A DNA stretch of 64,000 bases from contig CM053249.1 in assembly GCA_028583405.1 (NCBI GenBank), forward strand, positions 35,850,628 to 35,914,627, read 5' to 3'. The position numbers were made by a program, and so were the translations under genes. The notes under the pieces are model-generated. The model did not search any database. It was not told the origin of the DNA and was given only the letters and a program-made list of their open reading frames with translations. Origin of the DNA: Pogonophryne albipinna. Taxonomy: Eukaryota; Chordata; Actinopteri; Perciformes; Artedidraconidae. Shown in pieces: positions 10,491-21,423 of the stretch (position 1 is the stretch's first letter; each line of letters starts with the position of its first letter).

Positions 10491-12905
10491 AAGAGTTCTT
10501 TTTAACAAGCGAAAACACTTTGCTTTCATGATTGTGTTATTGATTTTGGAGTAGCACATTTTACACTGTATCCTGAAACATGTTGAGACAATTATGCTAT
10601 ACAGATGAATGAACCCTTTTCAATGTACGTATCAGTAAGTCTACACACTTAGAGGTAAAACAAATGCTTTTATAAAAGTTACACTCTCAACAAAGCTCCA
10701 GACTGACTAAAACATTAGTATGATCAATAATTAAAACAGAGCCAGAGCAGTGTGTGGGGACAGTGTTCAGGACACCTGAACAGCTCGATGTGCAAATATC
10801 TCCTTGAAAAATATGAAAAGTACATTAAAGATCTCCACATAAAGGACTATTTTAAAATATTACATCTTGGTTTTTGTCTTGGCAGTTTTGATTGTAAATT
10901 AAGGGAGATTATAATAAATTAAAAAAAACTGAAGTGGATGTGTGAAGTGAAAAAGACACCTGAACCTGAACACACTGATCACTCAGTGTGATCAGTGCAC
11001 TCAGTGTGCAATGAGTCAGTCTCAGCATGCAAATTATTTTATGTGAAATGAATTTAAAATGCTCCATCTGAGTCTGAGTCTCAGTTTGAGACTGATGAGC
11101 CTGTTTAGTGGGTTATCTTTTTGTTTATCACAGAGTGTGTGCTGTGTGGAGTGTGTCAGTGCGCTGCCTCTGGGTGGACATGTAACACGCTGCTGATTGA
11201 TGGAGCTGTGTGTATGAATCTCACAGAGCCTGACTGCTAACTGACGGCTGTGTTTTGGGGCAGTAATCGCCACTAAAAGAACCAGGGAGAGTATTTTAAC
11301 AACTGCCTCGGGCCTGTCTGATCTCAGCCCCCCCCACCCCCTCACTCCCCAAAGCTTCTTCACAGGGCCTTCAGTGGTTTCCCTCCCCATCTGGGCCTGG
11401 TGCCAAAGGCCTCTCAGGCCTGCTGCCGGCCTGCACCCCTCCCTCCTGATCGTCTGATCTGCAGGGAGGTATGGCTGCAAATAGCAGAGGGAGGGGGCAC
11501 AGAAACCTAAATGCACACAAAAGGGCCTCAGAGGGACAGTTGTCATTGACATCAAGGACCACCTCCACGATTCACCGGATGTCAATCAAACCGCTGTTAG
11601 CTACAGTGTGGTGGATCAAAGAGAGCGAGATGATACAGTTTGACTTTCAGCTGCAACTCACTTTAGAGAGTCTACAACAGCCGTCACACTGACATATCCT
11701 GACACGTGTCTGTGTTTACCCATACAGTGCCATGTTCAGGCTGTTTTCATACACGCATACCCACAAAAAGAAATGCATTATTATCTGTATATACCACACT
11801 TTCTATGAAGAGGAAAGGTAAGTGTAGGGATGAGGTTGAAGCCCTGAACCCTTCAGCCGGAGGCTGTTGTTCATGTCCCATGATACACCAGGCACCAAGG
11901 TTATGTCAATTCTGATCTTTTGTACTAGGTTACGCTACCTATGTTTAAAAATCAGTATCTTTACACCTAACAAGTAGGTTTTTCATTTTTTGCTTTGCCT
12001 AAAACAAATAATTCAAACATACCTAGTATTATGTTCAGTGTGTACCTGTGTGGCCTGGAGGTTCTGCACTGCAGGCCTGTGTGTAGAATACACTAATCAC
12101 TCATGTTTCCTGACAGTCATAGAAAAAGGCGAGAAAACAAAAACAAGATAAGTGTTGTATAAAGTTACCTTGCCCGGTCCTTTAACATTTAAATTACAAA
12201 TATAGACAAGTGTGACACTGTTGCTGTTTGTCCCTGAAGATGTTCACTTCCTTAATAAGAAATTATTCAACAATATTTAAAAAAATTATATAACAAGAAG
12301 GTCTATAATTTTTTACCCAATCAAAAATTAGCCCATAGAAAAGCTACCTGAAACAAAATGTTTACCTGCAGCATTACAACTAGACAAAAGCCCTTACAAA
12401 TCATCTTTCCTTTGCTCCATCACATGAAGCTGAGAAATCGTCCTTTTGGAAATTGAACGATCACAACTGATTCTGTCAAATTAGCTACACATTTGCAACA
12501 ACTGTTATTAGGCTATTGTAAGTTGGATGTCATAAATCAATTCAACCTATGTAAGTAGCAAACAGGGAGCAGTTTGCCTTATGTGCTGATCCAGGGAGTA
12601 ACCGTGAGAAAACTGCAATTCTTTTAAAGAACTGACACACATCAGAGAGGGGCTAATCCTGACCCAAGTCATGTTAGGTTGACCCAACTCATCAACCCAC
12701 ACATCTTCTTTTTGATTGACATTGTCTTACACACTCCCATGGTGGTAAGACATAAAACCCTAACCCTGAAATGTCTCTGCAGCCCTCCATACTGATTTCA
12801 TGAGTGTCTGCACTGTTACATTCAAACAGCTCCTGTTGACGGTGCAGTATTTCCCTGTTTACTCTCAACAATGCACCACAAGGCTCTGTTCCGATTTCTG
12901 TGAGC
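10491..12905. other. No gene seen; unique non-coding sequence
   Basis: No supported gene. A minus-strand stretch near 11520-11570 reads DVNDNCP, recalling cadherin repeats, but has stops close by and no further domain (see rejected items). CTGAG-rich and C-rich simple sequence lies at 11060-11100 and 11325-11340. Confidence 0.45.
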
Positions 12906-13007
12906 CATCCACACACTTTCACTTTAGCCCTTTTACTTTCACTTTAGCCCTTTTACTCTCACTTTAGCCCTTTTACTCTCACTTTAGCCCTTTTACTTTC
13001 ACTTTAA
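12906..13007. repeat. 20-bp minisatellite, about five units
   Basis: The unit CACTTTAGCCCTTTTACTTT repeats with a 20-bp period, differing at ACTTTC/ACTCTC. The array runs directly into AAGATAAGAAAAGATAAGAT and a LINE-tail-like CTTTATTAATCCCCGTGGGG (13031-13050). Confidence 0.85.
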
Positions 13008-13281
13008 GATAAGAAAAGATAAGATGGACCTTTATTAATCCCCGTGGGGAAATTCAATTGTACAAAGTAGCAACAGGGTAAGCGTGAAAAAACAGGACAG
13101 CAAAGATTCACACAGATTAATAAAATCAAAAATACAATCAAGAAAAAAATTAAAATAATAATGATAATAATAATAAAAGACTATGAAATAGGAGATGAGT
13201 AAAAATAAGAGTAAAATAACTGTCAGTATATATACATATTTGGTCATCTAAGTTATGAAGTACTTAATGAGTTAAAATGAC

Positions 13282-14428
13282 AAGTGTACCGAACGAATAT
13301 AACGTTAAACGTAAAAAATTGAGAACGTGAACAACTTCTTGGAAGTAATCTCAGGTGCTGCGTCGCAGCATTCAGAGTAATTTGCTCCCATTGTGTTCAA
13401 CGCGTCATAGAGCGAGCAAGTAATTTCATTGGACGAGCTGGTCAGAGGGATGCGTTCAAATATGGTCAGTAATTTGAGGAACTGTCGAAATGGCGAACGC
13501 AGATAAAGTTGAGCTCGAAAATCCTCCAGCATCATTGATGTCTCCGGTTTGGGAACATTTTGGTCTCGCAGTTACGTACAAGGATGACGGACAAAGACAG
13601 GTGGACCGAACCAAAGCTGTTTGTCGGCATTGTTCAACTAAAATTGGTTACGCGGCTGGCAATACATCAAACTTGCACACTCATTTGAAAAGGCATCACC
13701 CGAACGTGAATATCACCGGTACCAAAATAAAAAAGACTGAAGTGCAAACCCAACTCCCACTAGCATTTAAGCCTCCACCACTCGCAAAAAGTTCAGACCG
13801 AGCCAAAGCTATTACAAACGCCAAATATCCTTATGTTGCCATGTTAGCAAAGCGCTACCTGGCTGTATCTGCTACCTCTGTCCCTAGAGAGGGTGTTCTC
13901 CACAGCAGGAGACATTGTTAGTGCCAGCAGATCTGCCCTTTCGGCAAGCAATGTGGACAAGTTCATCTTTCTTTAAAAAACATGAAAATACAATGACAAG
14001 CAAGTCATAATGTCAAACTGGCTGCTTAGGTACTAGTACAGTTCAAATACAGATTATTTCAGTTCATCGAAAAGCTGCACCTTAATGTTTATTTTATTAT
14101 ATTTTGTATTTATTTGAGTGAATATTCATAGTTTAATAATAATTAAAAACCCAAAACTAATAGTTTATGTTTTGTGAGTACTAGTACAGTAAAGTTCAAA
14201 TACAGATTATTTCAGTTCATCGAAATGCTGCACCTTAATGTTTATTTTATTATATTTTGTATTTATTTGAGTGAATACATTATTCACAGTTTAATAATAA
14301 TTTTAAAAAAATATGTTATGTTTTGTGATAATTTTTTCTGCTGTACCGAAAACGTACCGAACCGAACCGTGACCTAAAAACCGAGGTACGTACCGAACTG
14401 AAATGTTTGTGAACCGTTACACCCCTAC
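13282..14428 (+). mobile_element. Internally deleted hAT element with BED-finger gene
   Basis: The right end (GTGAACCGTTACACCCCTAC, 14409-14428) is a hAT-type terminus. The left end is degraded near AGTGTACCGAACG (about 13286). Between them are the two ends of a hAT transposase gene fused by a large internal deletion, then a 3' region containing a direct repeat of about 130 bp (14035-14160 and 14174-14311, sharing TTCAAATACAGATTATTTCA). No target duplication was found. Confidence 0.65.
13490..13921 (+). CDS. Truncated hAT transposase: BED zinc finger joined to C-terminal scrap
   Basis: A 143-codon frame starts at ATG 13490. Residues about 40-72 form a BED-type zinc finger (CRHCSTKIG...HTHLKRHHP; Cys-x2-Cys, His-x4-His), the DNA-binding domain of hAT transposases and ZBED proteins. 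After a basic linker and a QLPLAFKPP stretch the frame jumps to AKRYLAVSATSVP, which in full transposases lies in the C-terminal dimerisation domain. The catalytic core is therefore missing. A frameshift just after this motif turns the remaining dimerisation sequence (STAGDIV, SALSASNVDKF) out of frame and gives an early stop. It cannot transpose DNA; it could bind DNA if expressed. Most likely a decayed gene rather than a selected one. Confidence 0.6.
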   Translation: MANADKVELENPPASLMSPVWEHFGLAVTYKDDGQRQVDRTKAVCRHCSTKIGYAAGNTSNLHTHLKRHHPNVNITGTKIKKTEVQTQLPLAFKPPPLAKSSDRAKAITNAKYPYVAMLAKRYLAVSATSVPREGVLHSRRHC

Positions 14429-14450
14429 TATCTACATATTTGGTCTACCA

Positions 14451-14863
14451 CTAATATATTAACATGGGTTGTGGAAACAGTGTATATTTATGTCCAGTGA
14501 TTTTATTGTATTTATTTTTCATTATTAACCCCTTGTTGTGCAGCCTGATGGCTACAGGCACAAAGGACTGTCCGAGGCGCTTGGTGCGTTGTCGTGGAGG
14601 GATGAGTCTGTGGCTAAACGTACTCCTCATCTTCACTAGCTCTGCGTGGAGTGGGTGGGAGGGGTTCTCTAGGATGCTGTCGAGCTTCTTCCTCGTCCTC
14701 CTCTCTGCCACCTCCTCCAGATTGTCCTGTTGTACTCACTACAGAGCTAGCCTTCCTCACGAGCCTGTTCAGCCTGCCAGTGTCCCTAGTGTTTGTGTTT
14801 CCACCCCAGCACACCACGGCAAAGAAGAGCTGTCCACAACTCTTCTGAGTTGAGACTTTGTCC
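14451..14863 (-). pseudogene. LINE ORF2 C-terminal fragment (Rex/CR1-like)
   Basis: On the minus strand, overlapping frames read FFAVVCWGGNTNTRDTG then RLNRLVRKASSVV, and next ERRTRKKLDSILENPSHPLH and SFVPVAIRLHNKGL. These blocks recall the thumb and C-terminal region of fish Rex/CR1-group LINE polymerases. A frame change separates them near 14710. The endonuclease and catalytic palm motifs are absent, so this is a 5'-truncated relic. Its lineage within that group is uncertain and differs from the Rex1 copy at 29299-30637. Confidence 0.55.
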
Positions 14864-14975
14864 CTCCCCCCCCGAGTCCAGATGTGATCACAGCTGGATG
14901 TGACCAATCACCAGCCCAAACTGTCTCCATGTGACACACTGCACTGACATGCCAAGACCATTGGCCTTGTCACAC

Positions 14976-14976
<1 letters not shown>

Positions 14977-15050
<74 letters not shown>
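14977..15050. repeat. CA microsatellite
   Basis: About 37 uninterrupted AC dinucleotides. Long CA tracts are typical of fish genomes. Open frames across it are artefacts of the repeat. Confidence 0.95.
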
Positions 15051-15053
<3 letters not shown>

Positions 15054-15504
15054 TGAACATATATCTCAGCTGTTCCATCTGAGACGAAAAAAAGCATTCC
15101 TCCCACATTTTGTCCTCTTCATCCGTCCTTTTTTTCTGCAACCTCATTATTGGCTGCTGTCTGTGCCGTGTGTCCAGATGGCGAGGCGACTTGCCGCCGT
15201 AATGCTGTGGTAATCCCCCGCGCACATGGTGCCCTCGCTCCGGTAAACACTTGTTTCCTATTGTTTCCTGGACTTCCTTCGTACTCCCGGCCCCCGTGTC
15301 TCAACAGCCTGGGGGCCGACGGGCTCACTGTACGAGACCCCGCCTGAAGCCTGGTGTTGTGAGGAGATGATGATGTCACTATGTCACTGCTGCTGTGGGG
15401 GGTCTTTCTGCAGTGGCAGTCTTTCTGTTGATGGAGCTGAATATTATTCTGGGGGAGATCCAGAGCACCAGTGATAGAGAGCACCCCTTTGTTTATCACC
15501 GAAT
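15051..15504. other. No feature recognised
   Basis: Moderately GC-rich non-coding sequence with no supported gene or repeat. Confidence 0.45.
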
Positions 15505-15929
15505 CAGGGTTGGGAAGGTCACTTTAACAATGTTATCCGTCACAATAGTTACATGTCAGAAAATGTAATCAGTAACCTCATGTGAGTATCACAATATTAA
15601 AGTAATGTATCCTGATTACTTTATGCCACTTTGTATTACCTCAATATCAAGTGCAATGAAAATAAAAACAAGAGAAAATAATAGTAAGATGTTTTTTACT
15701 TAAAGAGCCTGTGACAGCATCCCAACAACTGTTGTGCAATGAAATATTGGGCTACTAGTCATCTCGAACCGTCAGTTTAAAAAAGAAGGTGCGTTACCGT
15801 TCCGATAAATATCAATAATTTCGAACATCGCGGGGAAATTCCTTCGACTCATTTTGAAGTTTTGGGGGAAGCCGGAAGTGACGTCAATGCGGGAACACTT
15901 CACTGTGCGGCGAGAGCCAAACACGGACA

Positions 15930-16270
15930 AAGTGTGTTGTCATGCGTAGAAATGGTGAATTACTGAGTTTAGGCACGTTAATAACGTTTTAATGAAGTTG
16001 ACTACAGTATATTCATATTTGTCAGTGCTTTCATGTCAATTCGGCGAACATAAACATAAATGATCGTGGTGAAGATGATGATTAAATTAGGATTAAAAAT
16101 CGGTAGTGAGAGCTGCTGAATTTCCTCCCGTCGGATGTGATATAAAAACAAATCGATTATTTTTGTAGTTGTAAACTCAAGTGGATGAAACTACATTTAT
16201 TAGTGCTTTCATGTCAATTCGGCGAACATATGATACATTAAATGATCGTGAGGATGATGATTTAAAAATC
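15930..16270 (-). repeat. 'Rep-2' related block with internal duplication
   Basis: Sequence around TTCATGTCAATTCGGCGAAC occurs at about 16031 and again at about 16211, each followed by CATAAA- or GATACA-type spacers and TGATCGTG. The block is the reverse complement of 32928-33115, so the two loci share a repeat family. Confidence 0.6.
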
Positions 16271-16515
16271 GTTTGTTTGAGCCGGTCTGCATTTCCTGAT
16301 GAGAAAACAAACCGATGCTTTATGTAGTTGTAGTACACCAACATGGATTAAACATGTGGTTTTTTTACCACAATGTTGGGGAAATTAATGGATAAAATGC
16401 ACGGATTATTATTATTATTATGATTATTATTCCCACTCCGATCGGGACACTAGGTCCACCGTTTCCCCGCAGCGAGGCTCCCCCCGTTGACAGTTTACGT
16501 GGGCTGGGCTGGGTG

Positions 16516-16683
16516 CAGTGGCGGACTGGCCATCGGGACGAATCCCGATGGGCCGGTACCGAAGTGGGCCGGTCGGATAAGTCACTAGCACATCCCCCAC
16601 TCCCCCCATTGACAATTCACTAGCGGTACCGAAGTGGGCCGGTCGAGAGTCCCGGGCTGATTTTTAGTCCCATTCCACCACTG
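16516..16683. mobile_element. 168-bp hAT-like MITE
   Basis: Termini CAGTGGCGGACTGGCCAT and AGTCCCATTCCACCACTG are inverted and hAT-like. The flanking octamers GCTGGGTG and GCTACATG agree at five of eight positions, a possible decayed target duplication. A CGGTACCGAAGTGGGCCGGT-type motif occurs twice inside. Confidence 0.6.
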
Positions 16684-16857
16684 GCTACATGACCGTATGA
16701 TCGCCCATATTGACGCACCTTATTCCTAAACTTCTAACAGATACAACATAAACCGATCCTTCAGCCTCATATGAGCTCTCAGACACGTTCAACATTAAAC
16801 TGTCATCGCTTGTCTGAGCTTGCTGCTGTGTGCGCCATCGTGCGTTTGCATGCAGAT

Positions 16858-18016
16858 TAGGGGTGTTGAAAATAATCGTTTCTACGATGCATTGTGATGC
16901 GGACGTGGACGATTCGGTATCGATGCAGTGACGGAAGATAATCGGTTATAGCGTAGTAACGTTGCTTCCTGATTTTCCAGCCGCGGCTTTACTATAACGT
17001 TTTTTTTTTCTGTCACTTTAATATCAAATCGGTCGGTGACGCAGAGATCAGGGAACAGACGTGACAGCGGCACAGCGGCACAGCAACACCAAACACGGAA
17101 CAGTTAGGAGCTTTATCCACCAACACAACACCACCAGTCCAGAACCAACAGCAGAAGGACCCGCTCTGAATCACTCCGTGTCGCTGCGGCACAGGGATTT
17201 ATGTTTTTCAAAAATACAATCATGTCAGGTTTTTGGTGGATTTAATTAATTCTTGGATTGCAGAGTATGAATGTCCTCTAGCAATTTTCAGACGATATAT
17301 ACGTGTGTAAAGTTTGTGAAGGCAGGAGGAAAAAAGCTTCCGCGATCACCGTCTCCTCTCCGTTCCTCCAAACCCCGCCCCCTCCCTGAAAATAATGAGT
17401 GACAGGCTGATAGTGACCCGATAGAAACTTTATTATTCACTTAATCACTGAGATATAATGAAGCTAACTTAGTCTCATACATTCATGGGATTTATGTAAC
17501 AGTAAGACAGAGAATGTAAGTGTGCACCCACATGCAGTATTTTTGTTTGTATATGCTATTGTAAATACTCCTGTTGTCTGCTGTGTTCAGACTCAAGTCC
17601 TGTGTGTGATGCCACATTCAGGACATTCAGTGTCCTTTTTTTAACAGAAGACCTTAGAAGCTGCAGCTAGACTATTTTGTTTTGTTTTTGAGGATGGAAC
17701 AACTTCACACACAGATATAGGGAGGCTAGACCTATACAATTCATTTATTTTGGTTTATAAATTAATGTCAAGACATTTATGTTATTGACTTCTGAAGCAC
17801 TTTCTAAATAATAAAAAGAGAATTCATATGTATTTACTGCATGCATGCATTGATGAAAAATAAGCCATGTGCAGTAATATAGGAAATTGAGGATGCAACG
17901 CATTGGTATGAATCGTAATGCATCGGGATGCATCGGGATATCGAATTGAATCGAATCGTTGACAGGATAATCGTAATCGAATCGAATCGTGAGACCAGTG
18001 AAGATGCACAGCCCTA
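16858..18016. mobile_element. Non-autonomous hAT element, 1159 bp, with target duplication
   Basis: The ends TAGGGGTGTTGAAAAT and CAGCCCTA are inverted imperfectly (TAGGGGTG versus TAGGGCTG) and flanked by a perfect 8-bp direct repeat ATGCAGAT (16850-16857 and 18017-18024). Subterminal sequence is rich in ATCG-type motifs (GATGCATTGTGATGCGG at left; ATCGAATCGAATCG at right), possible transposase-binding repeats. No transposase frame was found. Confidence 0.85.
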
Positions 18017-18559
18017 ATGCAGATGCTGGGATCCGGAACGGTGCAGCTGTAGCTCTTGGCCCGCAATGACGTCACACATAATTTGGCGGGATTTGAAGAA
18101 TCCCCGAGAAGATCCAGAATATGGTCAACATTGAAGGGCAGATTAATGGTTATCAAAGTACAAATATCCAAAATCAGTTCAGTAACGGTTTCAAGGGGAC
18201 AATATTTACTCAAATTGATGGGTTTGGATGATGGGGGAAACTCGTGTCACAGGCTCTTTAAGTGTAACAATGTGACCTTAAAAAAGAAGAAACCAAGATA
18301 TTTCATATCACACATGTAGTAACAGTAAAAATAAAGAAGAATTAAAGAAGCCTAAATATATGCCATAAAGACAATTCATTTAGTCTGTCTACCTATAACC
18401 ATCTTTATTTTTTAAATGTATTGTAACGCAGTAATCCTGCACTCTACTTTTTAAAAGGTAACAGTAATCTGTTGACTTCTTTTTGTATGTAATTGTAATA
18501 GAATAAAGTTCAATTTTTTTGTATCCTGATGATGTGGTCTTGTTACTCCCCAAACCCTG

Positions 18560-19384
18560 CACATCAGTCCATTACTTTAAAGAGCCACACACTTTGACGT
18601 TTTAAACTCTTGTAGCTGCCGTCTGTCTGACTCCCACACTGGAAGATATTAGTGCAAGCTTGATGCACAGAAGGGAAAAAAACTAAAACTTTGAGCCCAG
18701 TATTTTGTTAGCAAATATTTCTGAACAAATGATGCTCTGCATGTCATCGGTATATTTACGATGGCTCAAAGACATGGCTGTGTGGGTCTAATTAAAAATG
18801 TGAAAGGGTTAGCAGCCTGCCGCTCGTTGCCAGCTCTTAGCAGCGCTCCTGTCAGGCAGCCAGCTGTTTAGTCCTGCCCTGAATTATTGCCAGATCCACC
18901 GCCAGGCATTGTGGGATTGGCAGGGCCGGGCGGAGAGCTATTGTGTTCAGCCACTGAAGGAAAGAGACAAAAAGATGGAAGACGAAGCATTCCCCTCCTT
19001 ACGTTTACCAGAGACAGTCAGAAACTGCTGCTGATGTGCAGGAACAGACTCACACTAAACAAACAAAATGAGGCGTTTTAGATTTGGATTTCACCTTTAC
19101 ATTCTGTCTACATTCACTAAAGGATTTGTACATGACGAAATGTAATTGTAACTGTCAACATTTGTCATAGCTCCAATAAATAATGTCAATACAAATTCTA
19201 AATGATTGAAACAAATCAGCATGATAGTTTAGTGTTTTAAAGTGACCATCATCATTATGATGGTTCAAGGTTCAAGGCTTCAAGGTTCAAGGCTTTCATT
19301 TGGCATACCTACATAGCTACAGAGTAGTTATGTCGATGGAAATCTTAGGTCACAGGCTCCTCCAACAGTGCAACACGAATAAAA
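18560..19384. other. No gene seen; possible LINE tail
   Basis: Mostly unique sequence. GGTTCAAGGTTCAAGGCTT repeats at 19262-19300 resemble a fish LINE or SINE 3' tail, but I cannot define the element. Confidence 0.4.
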
Positions 19385-19470
19385 CTATAGGTTACTTACG
19401 TAACCCCAGTTCTCAGAGTAACATGAAGTGAGATGTCTCACTATGGGATGCGCCTCAACGCGTATGCAAA
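19385..19470 (-). repeat. DIRS terminal repeat (3' end of element)
   Basis: It starts CTATAGGTTACTTACG and includes TGTCTCACTATGGGATGCGC. Its first 55 bases are the exact reverse complement of 19628-19682. Bases from CTATGGG through ATGCGCCTCAACGCG also match the start of the gag gene at 25679, showing that the terminal repeat extends into the coding end. Confidence 0.88.
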
Positions 19471-19627
19471 CAGAAGCATCAATCTCATTACGCCAATCCT
19501 GATTGGCTGGTGATCTTGACGTCTACGTCAGGGAATCCACCCACCCTTTAAGTAGCTTGCGCTACGTCGCAGCGTCATTCAAAATAAGCACCTCTTCTCG
19601 CTTCGCCTTAGCAAGAAGGGCCGTCTG

Positions 19628-19723
19628 GTGAGACATCTCACTTCATGTTACTCTGAGAACTGGGGTTACGTAAGTAACCTATAGTTCTCATTCATAACAC
19701 TCCGTTCGATGTCTCACTATGGG
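19628..19723. repeat. DIRS internal complementary region
   Basis: The left part is the reverse complement of the terminal repeat at 19385-19439. The right part (about 19681-19722, TAGTTCTCATTCATAACACT onward) is the reverse complement of the other terminal repeat at 26156-26197. This two-part arrangement is diagnostic of DIRS1 and is believed to template joining of the ends into a circle. Confidence 0.9.
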
Positions 19724-19743
19724 ATATTGAAACTCCCGTATTG

Positions 19744-21222
19744 CTAGACATGCTTATCTCGAAAATCACCAAAACAACCAGAACTTAACAGGTAGAACCC
19801 TGTCTCAACACGGGGCCCAGCACTTGGAGCAGGCCCAACACTTGGAGCAGAGACATCTAGCCTGTAAAAGCGGACAAAAGTGAGCGGCGAGGACCAGCTC
19901 GCTGCTTCACAAATGTCTTGGATGGAAACACCCTTGAACAAAGCCCAGGATGGAGCCAGTCCACGAGTAGAATGAGCACGCAGGCCTGTTGGTGCCTGCA
20001 AACCCTGACTCGTATAAGCCAGAGCAATCGCTTCCACAATCCAGTGGGAGAGCCGTTGCCTGGTAACGGGCTTGCCCTTATGAGTGTTAGCCCAGGATAC
20101 AAAGAGTTGGTCATTGCACCGAAACTCTTTTGACCTGTCCATATAGGTGCGTAAAGCACGGACTGGGCACAGTAAATTTGGCCGCTGTTCCTCAGAGGAA
20201 CACAGTGGCGGAGGAAATGCCTCAATGTCAATGGGGGTACATGAGCCAATCACCTTAGGTACAAAGGCAGGGTTGGGCTTCAGCAACACTCTCGTTTGCC
20301 CCGGGGCAAACTAAGTGCATGAAGGATGTACAGAGAGCGCATGAATGTCACTGACTCGCTTGGCAGATGCCAGAGCCAGTAACAACACTGTCTTCAGTGA
20401 CAGGTGTTTCATGTCGGCTTCTTCCAGGGGTTCAAATGGAGGTCGAGTGAGCCCATCTAAAACCACTGCCAAGTCCCATAAGGGCACCAGTGACCTGGAA
20501 ACAGGGAGGAGCCTGCGAGCCCCTTTCATAAAACGGCAGACCAAGGGATGTTGGCTAGCCGTCTTTCCCTCAAAGCCCACATGGCATGCAGCAATAGCAG
20601 CCAGGTACACTTTGATCGTAGAGAAAGCTCTGTGTTTATCAATCAGGTCCTGTAGAAATGATAGAATCACCCCGACAGGACATTGAAAAGAGATGTGTCC
20701 TTTTTGAAGGCACCACTCCTCAAACACCCTCCACTTACAGTCATAGAGGGACCTGGTGGAGGAAGCTCTTGCACTCTGAATAGTGTTTATCACCTTCTGA
20801 GGGAGTCCCACTGTATTCAGGTTATACCACTCACGGGCCAGGCCCATAGTGCCAAGCGCTCTGGGTGTGGGTGAAAAATCGCCCCCCCCCCCGCCTGAGA
20901 CAGTATGTCCCTGCGTAGCGGGAGCTGCCACGGCTGCCCGCACAGCAGCTGATATATCTCCGCCAGCCAGTACATTGCAGGCCAGTGTGGAGCTTTTAGG
21001 ATCAGTGTGTGGCGTTGTTCTCTCACTCTGGCCAGAGTTGGGGGTATCAGAGCCAGGAGTGGGAACGCGTACAGAAGGACCGGAGGCCAAACGTGCGCGA
21101 GCGCGTCCACACCTAACGGTGCGTTTAAATCGCGCATTGAAAAGAACAGCTGACATTGAGCGTTTTCTTTTGATGCGAACAGATCCACCGCGGCCCGGCC
21201 GTAACGCACCCACAGCTGACAA
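19744..21222 (-). pseudogene. DIRS tyrosine recombinase, one in-frame stop
   Basis: The recombinase would integrate a circular DNA copy of the element. The N-terminal two thirds (21222 to 20311) include a SAM-like core-binding domain (ARASSTRSLYDCKWRVFEEW, LDGLTRPPFEPL) and the catalytic Arg region KRVSDIHAL. The remainder (to 19744) has the His-x-x-Arg box HSTRG, ASWSSPLTFVRFY and the likely catalytic Tyr in FYRLDV. The halves are in one frame and are separated only by a TAG at 20311-20313, beside a GCCCCGGGGC palindrome. The 5' end of the frame overlaps the region after RNase H, as usual for DIRS. The catalytic residues I can see are all present, so the stop is the main visible lesion. Confidence 0.88.
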
Positions 21223-21415
21223 TTATTGGATGTAGAGTACACCTCTGGACAGCAGATCTGCCCCGAGGTTCATCACTCCTGGTACGTGCGTCGCTCTCAG
21301 AGAGAGGAGACGTCCGCAGCTCCATAAGATCAGTTTGCGTGCCAGCATGTGTAACTGGAGAGAACGCAAACCCCCTTGGTGGTTTATATACGATATTGTG
21401 GTCGTGTTGTCTGTC
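20817..21415 (-). pseudogene. DIRS RNase H and post-RNase H domain, 3' part
   Basis: This is the continuation of the RT/RNase H gene beyond the hAT insertion. It resumes at the RNase H motif RTDNTTTISYINHQGG and continues through HVPGVMNLGADLLSRG. A frameshift near 21230 then moves the rest (AAVDLFASKENAQCQLFFS ... LWAWPVSGIT) to another frame; this is the conserved tail that follows RNase H in DIRS pol. Removing 21424-23082 plus one target duplication (1667 bp) puts this part in exactly the same frame as 23091-24551, so gene and insertion are consistent. It overlaps the start of the recombinase gene. Confidence 0.85.
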
Positions 21416-21423
21416 CTCACGAG

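Larger units (their letters stand above)
15704..18257. mobile_element. TTAA-flanked DNA element, 2.55 kb
   Basis: Inverted termini AGAGCCTGTGACA (15704-15716) and TGTCACAGGCTCT (18245-18257) are each bordered by TTAA (15700-15703 and 18258-18261), as for piggyBac- or Kolobok-type insertion. The subterminal regions are also related (GTGACGTCAATGCGGG near 15887; GTGACGTCATTGCGGG inverted near 18060). I see no transposase. It contains two further hAT insertions (16516-16683 and 16858-18016). Confidence 0.7.
15505..18559. mobile_element. Outer hAT-like MITE, split by a nested element
   Basis: The left end CAGGGTTGGGAAGGTCACTT (15505-15524) and right end ACTCCCCAAACCCTG (18545-18559) are inverted versions of the common fish CAGGGTTGGG terminus. 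Together 15505-15703 and 18262-18559 make an element of about 0.5 kb interrupted by a TTAA-flanked insert. The flanking octamers CACCGAAT and CACATCAG do not match well, so the target duplication has decayed or one end is misplaced. Confidence 0.6.

Noticed and set aside
11371..11568. Minus-strand DVNDNCP, like the calcium-binding motif of cadherin repeats
   Set aside because: A stop lies a few codons upstream, the hydrophobic pattern before the motif does not fit cadherin repeats, and what follows is low-complexity Pro/Leu sequence with no second repeat. Chance match most likely; a protein search would settle it.
14464..14853. A plus-strand 129-codon frame overlapping the LINE fragment
   Set aside because: The minus strand has clear LINE polymerase motifs here; the plus-strand frame is their shadow.
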